In this document: piece after piece, positions 1 to 5,492 of the stretch | How the letters are laid out: each line of letters opens with the position of its first letter | How positions within the stretch are numbered: position 1 is the stretch's first letter | Source of the DNA: CAYNLX01 sp964441535 | GTDB taxonomy: Bacteria; Bacillota_I; Bacilli_A; RF39; UBA660 | DNA: 8,522 nt | NCBI GenBank assembly: GCA_964441535.1 | Contig: CAYTXQ010000035.1 | Coordinates: 1 to 8,522, forward strand | Direction of reading: 5' to 3' | Translations under genes and position numbers: made by a program | The notes under the pieces: generated by a model | Told to the model about the DNA's origin: nothing | Databases searched by the model: none | Seen by the model: the letters and a program-made list of their open reading frames with translations, nothing else

Positions 1-2
1 AA

Positions 3-764
3 TTTGTGCATTTAGGTAAATTAACTAGAGCAATAACAGATATTGATTTAGCATCACCCTTAACACAAGAAAAAGCAAATCAATCATTATTACAAGCAAT
101 ATATTATACAAATGAATATGGTCCAACATCGCCTTTTTATTTACCCAATGAACAAGCAGATTTAAAAATTTCTAATGATAAATTGGGAGTAGTTTGTGAA
201 TTAAGTTGTTTACCGACTAATTCATCAACAAATATACATCAATTTAATTTAGTATCGAATTTTGGTTCTATAAAACATAATACTTCTATAGATTTGGATA
301 GTAATTATAAAAGAACTCTTGAATTAAAATATAGTAGAGTTGAACCTATATTTACTGGAGATGAAATCTTTTATATTAATACTTTATCTTATGAAGAACA
401 TTTAGCTGAGAAATTATGTATAGTGGCAGAAAGTGTTGAAGGAAATAATTCTATTACTAATACGAGAATAAAAGATTTCTATGATATATATCAATTACAT
501 GGTGGAAAATATGATTTTGATAAATTCACTATATATTTTGGTAAAATGTTAATTCAAAGAGCTAGAATGGATAAGAATTCTTTATCTACAAAACATTTGG
601 ATAAAAATTTTATAAAAAATCATCAGGAAGATTGGAATCATTTAAGTAAAAAATATGACTTCCTAGATAAAGATATAACATTAGAAGGATCAGTTTACTA
701 TACTAAAAGTGTTTTAAGTGAACAAATTCAAAAGTTAAAACTTACAAATTTTTTCTTAAAATAA
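3..764 (+). CDS. AbiEii-family nucleotidyltransferase (type IV toxin-antitoxin toxin), 5' end missing
   Basis: This is the C-terminal part of a protein resembling the AbiEii/AbiGii toxin family. These are nucleotidyltransferase-fold proteins that act as toxins in abortive-infection systems, normally with an AbiEi antitoxin. Counting from the GTG at 6 as residue 1, the sequence shows the family's metal-binding TDIDL (11-15), an AEKL segment (134-137) and RIKDFYDIY (154-162). In the family the DxD motif follows a Gly-rich segment in the same domain, and that segment is absent here. The gene therefore almost certainly starts upstream, and GTG 6 is an internal valine. The frame is open from base 3. 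The TAA stop lies one base before the -35 of the next operon's promoter. The partner antitoxin, if there is one, would be outside the window. The family call is fairly sure. Toxin activity is inferred, since many solitary homologues are uncharacterised. Confidence 0.8.
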   Translation, partial: FVHLGKLTRAITDIDLASPLTQEKANQSLLQAIYYTNEYGPTSPFYLPNEQADLKISNDKLGVVCELSCLPTNSSTNIHQFNLVSNFGSIKHNTSIDLDSNYKRTLELKYSRVEPIFTGDEIFYINTLSYEEHLAEKLCIVAESVEGNNSITNTRIKDFYDIYQLHGGKYDFDKFTIYFGKMLIQRARMDKNSLSTKHLDKNFIKNHQEDWNHLSKKYDFLDKDITLEGSVYYTKSVLSEQIQKLKLTNFFLK

Positions 765-765
765 G

Positions 766-794
766 TTGACAAACATAAGATATTAATATATAAT
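766..794 (+). promoter_or_regulatory. Consensus sigma-A promoter of the infC-rpmI-rplT operon
   Basis: TTGACA (766-771) and TATAAT (789-794) are both perfect matches to the housekeeping consensus and are separated by exactly 17 bases. Transcription would begin near 801, leaving a leader of about 140 bases before infC. The -35 starts one base after the stop codon of the upstream toxin-like gene, so the two genes are probably independent units. Confidence 0.9.
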
Positions 795-800
795 CTAGAT

Positions 801-940
801 GTTATTGAAAAAGGAAAGAGATTTATATCCACCTGATTACATATAGTAATGGGTTAAAAGCCAAAAATAGTTATTATTTTTTAAGCTTTAAGGTGGATAC
901 TAGTGTATTTACCTTTTTAAATATATGGAGGTGCTTTAAT
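801..940 (+). promoter_or_regulatory. Structured 5' leader of infC operon, candidate L20 leader
   Basis: The untranslated leader contains a perfect 9-base inverted repeat: TATCCACCT (826-834) pairs with AGGTGGATA (891-899). Inside it, TTAAAAGC (854-861) can pair with GCTTTAA (885-891) with one bulge, and AGTAAT (846-851) with ATTATT (873-878). CACCT (830-834) could alternatively pair with AGGTG (929-933) in the infC Shine-Dalgarno sequence. In Bacillus the infC-rpmI-rplT leader is a known L20-responsive attenuator. Position and operon content match that class, but I cannot confirm the conserved L20-binding fold by eye. No GC-rich terminator is visible in the leader, so control may act on translation rather than on transcription. 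Confidence 0.55.
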
Positions 941-1462
941 ATAGCAAGTAAAAATGATATGCCAATCAACGAACAAATAAGAGTTAGTGAATTGATGGTA
1001 ATTGGACCAAATGGAGAACAAATGGGCTTAAAGAAAATTGAGGATGCTTTAACATTAGCAAATTATGCCGGATTAGATTTAGTTTTAATAAATGAAAATT
1101 CTATTCCTGCTATAGGAAAAATAATTGACTACAATAAGTATCGTTATGAAAAACAGAAGAAAATAAAAGAACAGCAAAAAAAACAAAGAGAAAATAATAA
1201 GGAAATAAAAGAATATAAACTTTCTGTTGTTATTGATATTCATGATTTTGAAACTAGAAGAAGAAATGCTGAAGAATATTTAATAAAAGGTCATAAAATC
1301 AAAGCTTCAATTATGTTTAAAGGAAGACAAATGGCTCATCCTGAACTAGGTAGAGAAGTTTTATTAAAATTTGCCGATTCTTTATCAGAAGTTTCAGTAG
1401 TAGAAGTGAGTCCAAAACAAGAGGGAAAAGTAATTCATATGCTATTAGCACCTAAAAAATAA
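941..1462 (+). CDS. infC: Translation initiation factor IF-3 with AUA start codon
   Basis: IF3 binds the 30S subunit, prevents premature joining of 50S, and checks the initiator tRNA-start codon pairing. The product from 941 is 173 residues, the same length as Bacillus IF3. It has an N-domain opening with INEQIR, the IF3 signature KIIDYNKYRYEKQK, a lysine/glutamine-rich linker helix, and a C-domain with HDFETRRRNAEEYL, IKASIMFKGR and an LLAPKK end. The frame opens at a GTG at 893, but that codon lies in the leader stem. A strong Shine-Dalgarno sequence, GGAGGTG (927-933), sits seven bases before the ATA codon at 941, where homologues begin. The ATG at 959 has no ribosome-binding site and would remove conserved N-terminal residues. 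Non-canonical AUU/AUC/AUA starts are characteristic of infC and allow IF3 to repress its own translation. This is the first gene of an operon with rpmI (16-base gap) and rplT. Confidence 0.96.
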   Translation: MASKNDMPINEQIRVSELMVIGPNGEQMGLKKIEDALTLANYAGLDLVLINENSIPAIGKIIDYNKYRYEKQKKIKEQQKKQRENNKEIKEYKLSVVIDIHDFETRRRNAEEYLIKGHKIKASIMFKGRQMAHPELGREVLLKFADSLSEVSVVEVSPKQEGKVIHMLLAPKK

Positions 1463-1478
1463 AGAGGAGGATGTATTT

Positions 1479-1667
1479 ATGCCAAAGCAAAAAACACATA
1501 AAGCAACAAAAAAAGTATTAAATTTAAGAAATAGTGGTACTATTACTTATAAAAAATCTGGTGGAAACCATAAAACAAATAAGGATAGTTCTAAACAAGT
1601 AAGACAAAGAAAAAATAGTGGAATTCTAAGTAAGGCAACAGTTGCTAAACTTAAGGATGTTATTTAA
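1479..1667 (+). CDS. rpmI: 50S ribosomal protein L35
   Basis: A small, very basic protein of the large ribosomal subunit. The 62-residue product starts PKQKTHKATKKV, matching the L35 N-terminal signature (PKxKTHxxxxKR), and its second half holds the typical KQVRQRKNSGILSKA segment, so the length is normal for the family. The ATG is eight bases after AGAGGAGG (1463-1470). An earlier ATG at 1471 is out of frame. The TAA stop is followed directly by an in-frame TAG, a tandem stop. The gene lies between infC and rplT, the standard order, and the three are almost certainly co-transcribed. Confidence 0.96.
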   Translation: MPKQKTHKATKKVLNLRNSGTITYKKSGGNHKTNKDSSKQVRQRKNSGILSKATVAKLKDVI

Positions 1668-1682
1668 TAGGGGGATTTAATT

Positions 1683-2159
1683 ATGACAAGAGTTAAAGGC
1701 GGAACAGTTTCTAAAACTAGAAGAAGAAAAGTTCTAAAACAAGCAAAAGGATATTTTGGAAGTAAACATAGATTATATAAAACAGCTCAAGAGCAACTTT
1801 TCCACAGTGGAGCATATGCTTTTAGAGATAGAAGACAAAATAAGAGAAATTTTCGTAAACTATGGATTACTAGAATTAATGCAGCTTGTAGAGAAAACGA
1901 AATAAGTTATTCAAAGTTTATTAATGGTTTAACAAATGCAGGAATATTAATTAACAGAAAAATGTTAAGTGAATTAGCTATAGATAATCCTAAGGCATTT
2001 ACTGAATTAGTTAAAGTTGCTAAACAAACTAAAGTAAAAGTTAAAGAAGAAAAAGTTGAACCTAAAAAAGAAGTTGTAAAAGAAGAAGTTAAAGTAGAAA
2101 AGAAACCTGCTGTTAAAAAGACAACTACAACTAAAAAGACAACAACTACTAAAAAATAA
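1683..2159 (+). CDS. rplT: 50S ribosomal protein L20 with extended C-terminal tail
   Basis: L20 binds 23S rRNA early in 50S assembly and in many bacteria also binds its own operon leader as a repressor. Residues 1-116 align well with the roughly 119-residue Bacillus protein: RVKGGTVSKTRRRK at the start, AKGYFGSKHRLYK, YAFRDRRQNKRNFRKLWITR (the family signature) and LINRKMLSELA. The protein then continues about 42 residues beyond the normal end. Residues about 117-144 are a K/E/V-rich stretch and residues 145-158 are KKTTTTKKTTTTKK. The tail looks disordered and highly charged. The start follows a G-rich ribosome-binding site (1670-1674). The last AAA codons and the stop form the 5' arm of the operon terminator. 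Function is certain for the core; the role of the tail is unknown. Confidence 0.96.
   Translation: MTRVKGGTVSKTRRRKVLKQAKGYFGSKHRLYKTAQEQLFHSGAYAFRDRRQNKRNFRKLWITRINAACRENEISYSKFINGLTNAGILINRKMLSELAIDNPKAFTELVKVAKQTKVKVKEEKVEPKKEVVKEEVKVEKKPAVKKTTTTKKTTTTKK
2115..2156 (+). repeat. 18-base tandem repeat encoding KKTTTT units at the end of rplT
   Basis: Two near-identical 18-base units (2115-2132 and 2133-2150) each encode KKTTTT and are followed by a partial third unit, KK. The copies differ only in the order of ACA and ACT threonine codons. This suggests duplication by slippage with later drift. Confidence 0.75.
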
Positions 2160-2181
2160 TCACATGTATGATTATTTTTTT
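2151..2181 (+). terminator. Rho-independent terminator of infC-rpmI-rplT, overlapping the rplT stop
   Basis: AATAATCA (2155-2162) pairs with TGATTATT (2169-2176) around the loop CATGTA, and the preceding A run (2151-2154) can pair with the following T run. Seven T residues (2175-2181) end the structure. The stem is almost all A-U, with a single G-C pair, so it may be leaky. The 5' arm includes the rplT stop codon. Confidence 0.6.
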
Positions 2182-2239
2182 AATGGTTGGGGTTGTATTT
2201 TATAACTTGTAAACATAAAGTAAAGTACATCTTTTTTTA

Positions 2240-2270
2240 TTGCAAATATATATATATATATATATATAAT
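2240..2270 (+). promoter_or_regulatory. Putative promoter of the orphan membrane protein gene, with AT-repeat spacer
   Basis: TTGCAA (2240-2245, four of six consensus positions) lies 19 bases before TATAAT (2265-2270), or 17 bases before TATATA (2263-2268). Most of the spacer is alternating AT sequence. The intergenic position between a terminator and a well-placed ribosome-binding site supports a promoter here, but the -35 is weak. Confidence 0.45.
2246..2268. repeat. AT dinucleotide microsatellite, (AT)11A
   Basis: Twenty-three bases of uninterrupted alternating A and T lie within the putative promoter of the downstream gene. Such tracts can change length by replication slippage, which would alter -35 to -10 spacing. 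Confidence 0.95.
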
Positions 2271-2297
2271 ATAAGAGAGAAAAAGGAGATGTTAGAG

Positions 2298-3401
2298 ATG
2301 AAAAAGTTATTTTCAATTATTTTAATTGTACTTGGAATAATAGGAACATGTATAGGAGGATATTTTGGTTATAAGTATTTTAATAAGGAAAAGGAAGTTT
2401 TAAGAGAAGATACAATATATACTGTCGCTTATAAAATATACAACGATGATTCGACTGGAATGGTAATCATATTCGATGATGGAACGATTATTAATTCCTC
2501 TGTCAACATGAATAGTTATATGGGAAATTGGTTTTTTAATGAAAACAAAATATATTGTTTAAAATCGAATGATGAAAATGGCAAGTATAGTCTAATAGAA
2601 TTTACAGCATATAGAGATGGTACTATAACCGAAAGCCAATTAGCTGACAATATTAAAATTAAAATAAATGATGTCAATAATACTTTTGCCATGAATATTG
2701 AGGGTTTTTTAAACTCAAAATTGTATTATTCCTTGTTTGTTAAACGTAATGAAGTGACATATTTTGAACTATATTCATATGATATTACCAAAAATAATAC
2801 GTTAAAGATAACAGAAAAGATGGGTAATGGTGGTGTAAATCAGTTGAATAGTGAAGGCATGTATTATTATTCTAGTCTTCAAAATGAGGAGTATAAAAAT
2901 TATCGTTGTAATATATTTAATGATAATTGTGAATATATTGGAAGTGGATATCCATTAACAAATTTTGTTCCTACATTAGATAACATAAATACCTTTGTAT
3001 ATTATAAAAATTATAGTTATTTTGTATATGATGCTAAAACAAACAAAACAACTAAATTAAATACAATTTATAATAATGAAGAAATAAAAAACATTAATGA
3101 AGTTATACCTTATGATGACAAGATAATTCTTTATACAAATCAAGAAATTTTCTTATTAGATAATACCAAAATAACAAAAATATATGATGCCTTCTCGGAT
3201 TTAAAAAATATTAAAATCTCAGGTAGCGTGAATTCAATATATTTTATGCCAAACGATACATTGCAAGTGGAACTCGATGAAATCTTTGACGAGGATGCCG
3301 CTCACTACAAAACGATTTTTATTGATTTAAAAACATATGAAACGAAAGAAGAAAATTATTATTATTCTTCTGCTGTCGAAGAATATGTATCCATTAACTA
3401 A
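2298..3401 (+). CDS. Membrane-anchored hypothetical protein, possible extracellular beta-propeller
   Basis: I do not recognise this 367-residue protein. It begins MKKLFSIILIVLGIIG, a short basic N-terminus followed by one hydrophobic segment (about residues 4-27). The rest is hydrophilic and probably outside the cell. The start at 2298 follows GGAG (2285-2288) with nine bases of spacing; the in-frame ATG at 2289 would leave no spacing. The body is rich in Tyr, Asn and Asp and shows recurring strand-turn-strand patterns (IYCLKS, LYYSLFV, MYYYSSLQ, TFVYYKNYSYFVYD, IILYTNQEIFLLD), which suggest a beta-propeller-like fold of five or so blades. This is inference from pattern only. A Cys-x6-Cys pair (YRCNIFNDNC) could form a disulfide. 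It lies alone between two housekeeping operons, and its last third uses more GC-containing codons than the neighbouring genes. It could be a sensor, a surface protein or a lineage-specific gene. Confidence 0.85.
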   Translation: MKKLFSIILIVLGIIGTCIGGYFGYKYFNKEKEVLREDTIYTVAYKIYNDDSTGMVIIFDDGTIINSSVNMNSYMGNWFFNENKIYCLKSNDENGKYSLIEFTAYRDGTITESQLADNIKIKINDVNNTFAMNIEGFLNSKLYYSLFVKRNEVTYFELYSYDITKNNTLKITEKMGNGGVNQLNSEGMYYYSSLQNEEYKNYRCNIFNDNCEYIGSGYPLTNFVPTLDNINTFVYYKNYSYFVYDAKTNKTTKLNTIYNNEEIKNINEVIPYDDKIILYTNQEIFLLDNTKITKIYDAFSDLKNIKISGSVNSIYFMPNDTLQVELDEIFDEDAAHYKTIFIDLKTYETKEENYYYSSAVEEYVSIN

Positions 3402-3420
3402 GACAAAGGTAATTAGCAAG

Positions 3421-3444
3421 TAAAAAAGGCACCATTTGGTGCCT
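3421..3444 (-). terminator. Rho-independent terminator for tmcAL (minus strand)
   Basis: A perfect 7-bp stem, AGGCACC (3427-3433) with GGTGCCT (3438-3444), encloses a four-base loop. Read on the minus strand it is followed by six T residues (3422-3427 are A on the plus strand). The plus-strand side has no T run, so the orientation serves tmcAL, whose stop lies 44 bases upstream. Confidence 0.85.
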
Positions 3445-3478
3445 GCCAGTAATCGGCCCTATAGGTTTCTGAGAAAAC

Positions 3479-3503
3479 CCGCGGATTTTATCCACGGATT
3501 TTT
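3479..3503 (+). terminator. Probable plus-strand terminator of the orphan gene, overlapping the tmcAL 3' end
   Basis: CCGCGGAT (3479-3486) and ATCCACGG (3490-3497) form an 8-base stem with one C-A mismatch and a TTT loop, followed by A and five T residues. On the minus strand the same stem pairs fully with one G-U wobble and covers the tmcAL stop codon. It is a plausible terminator for the gene ending at 3401, in a convergent arrangement. Confidence 0.55.
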
Positions 3504-4615
3504 AATGGCTTATTACTATTTTCAAACTCTAATATATCTTTATTAGATGTTAAATTATAAACTTGATAAGCAGTTATCTCATATTTAGATATTAAATTAT
3601 TAATATTATTAATTCCATTTACTATAGGAATAGTAATATCTTTTTTTATTTTTTTTAGATATTCCTGACCTTTTTTATTAAAGCCTAAAAGTCTTAAATA
3701 TTCTGTTTTTTTAATTTTAGAATTATCTTCTTTAGTAAAACCTATAAGAATATGATTTAACATTCTACTTATTTTATTATAAGTGTATCTTTTTGTTTTA
3801 ATATTAAGTATAAGTTCATTTATATTATTAAATTTATTTATATATTTTTTAATTCTATTTTCTATACCTTCATCTACATCTAAATATATACTAAGATCTT
3901 TTGAAGTGTTTATTTTATACTTAAGTAATATAAATAAATTATTGTTAAATCTGTTAATATTATTTAAAGATAATTTAGGAAGATATTTTTTTATATTTTC
4001 ATTATTTAAAAGTTTATTTCTTATATTAGAGGCACTTATTGTTTTATCTTTGCTTTTTATATCATGATAATTATTAGTTCTTTTTATAGTAATAGGTTCA
4101 ATTTTAGAATTCAATTCCTTTATAGCCTTTATATAAGAAATTCCTAATAAATCATTGGGAGTATCAACAAAGTTATCTTTTAATGCTTTACTTATTGCAG
4201 AAGGATAACTTATTCCTTTTTTGATTAATTCTTTTATGCTGGAATTAAAATCATTATTATTTAATTGATATTCAGCAATATTTTTAAGACTGTTTACATC
4301 ATTTGATTCACTTCCGAAGACAATATAATCTGTATTTAATTCCTCTAGTATTTCAATACTTCCTTTTGCAAATGTATCAGCACTTTGAGTTCCAAAAACA
4401 TAAGGAAGTTCAAAAACCAAATCAATATTATTCTCTAATGCTATTTTAGTTTTATCTTCCACCGTCTGAATAGATAATTCTCCTCTTTGGAGAAAATAAC
4501 CATTTAATATTAAAATTATTAATGAATCTGGAAACATTTCTTTAACTTTTTTTATATGATATAAATGACCATTATGAAAAGGATTGTATTCAGCTATTAT
4601 TCCTACTGTTTTCAT
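3488..4615 (-). CDS. tmcAL: tRNA(Met) cytidine acetate ligase TmcAL (YlbM family)
   Basis: TmcAL uses acetate and ATP to form N4-acetylcytidine at the wobble position of elongator tRNA-Met, which sharpens AUG decoding. The 375-residue product, somewhat shorter than Bacillus YlbM (about 415), opens MKTVGIIAEYNPFHNGH and so carries the HxGH nucleotidyltransferase motif (HNGH, residues 14-17). NGYFLQRGE (38-46), ELPY (69-72), FGSE (100-103), TPNDLLGISYIKAI (152-165) and ISASNIR (193-199) are all typical. I chose the ATG whose codon occupies 4613-4615: GGAGGTG (minus strand, 4620-4626) is correctly spaced and homologues start there. The frame is open ten residues further upstream. The C-terminal half is very Asn/Lys/Ile-rich, in line with base composition. 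It is divergent from yceD-rpmF and convergent with the orphan gene. The C-terminal RNA-binding part is poorly conserved in general, so the shorter length need not affect activity. Confidence 0.94.
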   Translation of the reverse strand: MKTVGIIAEYNPFHNGHLYHIKKVKEMFPDSLIILILNGYFLQRGELSIQTVEDKTKIALENNIDLVFELPYVFGTQSADTFAKGSIEILEELNTDYIVFGSESNDVNSLKNIAEYQLNNNDFNSSIKELIKKGISYPSAISKALKDNFVDTPNDLLGISYIKAIKELNSKIEPITIKRTNNYHDIKSKDKTISASNIRNKLLNNENIKKYLPKLSLNNINRFNNNLFILLKYKINTSKDLSIYLDVDEGIENRIKKYINKFNNINELILNIKTKRYTYNKISRMLNHILIGFTKEDNSKIKKTEYLRLLGFNKKGQEYLKKIKKDITIPIVNGINNINNLISKYEITAYQVYNLTSNKDILEFENSNKPLKIRG

Positions 4616-4626
4616 AAAACACCTCC

Positions 4627-4698
4627 AATAAAAATATTTTAACATATTATAATAGAAATAAAATAGTTTTTATTATATAATTGTTATGGTGATTTAAA
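4627..4698. promoter_or_regulatory. Divergent promoter region between tmcAL and yceD
   Basis: For the plus strand, TAGAAA (4653-4658, four of six) lies 17 bases before a perfect TATAAT (4676-4681). This predicts a start near 4688 and a very short leader. For the minus strand there is an extended -10-like TGTTAAAAT (4636-4644) and a TATAAT (4646-4651), neither with a good -35. The whole stretch is almost pure A+T, so chance matches are likely and the exact start points are uncertain. Confidence 0.35.
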
Positions 4699-5181
4699 AT
4701 GATAGTAGATTTAAACAGTTTTGAGGAATATATAGAAATTAATTCTTTAGTTACTATACCTTATGAATTTTATAAAGATACTGAAATTATATCAATTGGT
4801 GAAGTAGAAGTAGTGGGAAGAATAAGTTTTAGTGATTATGATAATATATTGATAGATTTGAATGTAAATGGAATAATGATTTTATCAGATAGTGTTACCT
4901 TAGAAGATATAGAATATCCATTTAATATAGAAATAGAAGAAAATATAGATAAAAATAGTGAAGAAACAAGAGAATATTATCAAAAAGATAAAAATACACT
5001 TGATATTACAACTGTTTTGTGGGAAAATATTGTACTAGAGGTTCCCATTAGAGTCACTAATGGATATAATAAAGATATTTCCTTAAAAGGGGAAGGTTGG
5101 GAACTAGTAGATGAAAATAAGAAAGAAATTGATCCAAGATTAGCTCCATTACAAGAGCTACTTGACAAAAGGGAGGAGTGA
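4699..5181 (+). CDS. yceD: YceD / DUF177 family protein (23S rRNA accumulation)
   Basis: This 160-residue acidic protein belongs to the YceD (DUF177) family. The E. coli member is needed for normal 23S rRNA accumulation and the gene is almost always just upstream of rpmF, as here. Family hallmarks visible are an N-terminal beta-rich region with a VVGRISFSDYDNILIDLNVNG segment and the strongly conserved C-terminal IDPRLAPLQELLD. Members outside some groups carry a Cys-rich insert; none is present here. The start has a modest ribosome-binding site, GGTGA (4688-4692), six bases before the ATG. The TGA stop lies four bases before the rpmF ATG, and the rpmF Shine-Dalgarno sequence is inside the yceD end, so the two are tightly co-expressed. 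The precise biochemical role in Gram-positives is not known (Bacillus homologue: YlbN). Confidence 0.9.
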   Translation: MIVDLNSFEEYIEINSLVTIPYEFYKDTEIISIGEVEVVGRISFSDYDNILIDLNVNGIMILSDSVTLEDIEYPFNIEIEENIDKNSEETREYYQKDKNTLDITTVLWENIVLEVPIRVTNGYNKDISLKGEGWELVDENKKEIDPRLAPLQELLDKREE

Positions 5182-5185
5182 AAAT

Positions 5186-5383
5186 ATGGCAGTTCCTTTT
5201 AGAAGAACAAGTAAAACTAAAAAAAGAATGCGTCGTACTCATTTGAAAAAAGAAGTTGGTACATTAACTAAATGTCCTAAGTGTGGTAAGACTTTAAGAC
5301 CACATCGTGCATGTACTGAGTGCGGTTATTACAAAGAAAAAGAAGTAATAAAAAAAGAGGATAAACAAAAAGAAGAAAAGTAG
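5186..5383 (+). CDS. rpmF: 50S ribosomal protein L32, zinc-binding form
   Basis: A small protein of the large ribosomal subunit. The 65-residue product begins MAVPFRRTSKTKKRMRRTH, the standard L32 start, and carries a zinc ribbon with Cys30, Cys33, Cys43 and Cys46 (CPKCG and CTECG). This is therefore the zinc-dependent (C+) form; some bacteria keep a second zinc-free copy for metal starvation. The ATG is seven bases after GGGAGGAG (5171-5178). The frame is open upstream from 5162, but that start is not supported by a ribosome-binding site or by homology. The last 15 residues are a Lys/Glu-rich tail (EKEVIKKEDKQKEEK), a little longer than the usual end and similar in character to the tail on L20 in this genome. 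Confidence 0.95.
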   Translation: MAVPFRRTSKTKKRMRRTHLKKEVGTLTKCPKCGKTLRPHRACTECGYYKEKEVIKKEDKQKEEK

Positions 5384-5389
5384 TTTAAT

Positions 5390-5418
5390 AAAGGATCTTT
5401 TATAAAGGATCTTTTTTT
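5390..5418 (+). terminator. Rho-independent terminator after rpmF, built from a repeated 12-mer
   Basis: AAAGGATC (5390-5397) pairs with GATCTTTT (5408-5415) with one G-U pair, and the inner TTT/AAG bases extend the stem. A run of seven T residues follows (5412-5418). The hairpin arises from a direct repeat of AAAGGATCTTTT, whose centre GATC is self-complementary. Confidence 0.85.
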
Positions 5419-5463
5419 GTTGTGTAAACTAATAAAAAAAATTAAGTTTTTTGTAAAAACTAC

Positions 5464-5492
5464 TTGATTTATAATTATAAATAATGTATTAT
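5464..5492 (+). promoter_or_regulatory. Promoter of the mraZ-rsmH-ftsL-PBP cluster
   Basis: TTGATT (5464-5469, four of six) and TATTAT (5487-5492, five of six) are separated by 17 bases. The predicted start near 5499 falls inside the MraZ operator repeats, so bound MraZ would cover the start site. Confidence 0.75.

Noticed and set aside
893..940. N-terminal extension of infC from GTG 893
   Set aside because: The GTG lies in the leader stem, the 16 extra residues do not resemble IF3, and a strong ribosome-binding site points to ATA 941.
2187..2297. N-terminal extension of the orphan protein from TTG 2187
   Set aside because: It would translate the promoter and the AT repeat into a YIYIYIY run. 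The ribosome-binding site and the signal-anchor sequence fit ATG 2298.
3348..3372. GAAGAA...TTCTTC inverted repeat at the end of the orphan gene
   Set aside because: It is made of Glu, Tyr and Ser codons in a low-complexity stretch with no T run, so it is probably chance.
3783..4067. Hydrophobic 94-residue frame on the plus strand opposite tmcAL
   Set aside because: It lies fully antisense to a well-supported gene. Its hydrophobic look comes from the reverse complement of Asn/Lys/Ile codons, and it has no ribosome-binding site.
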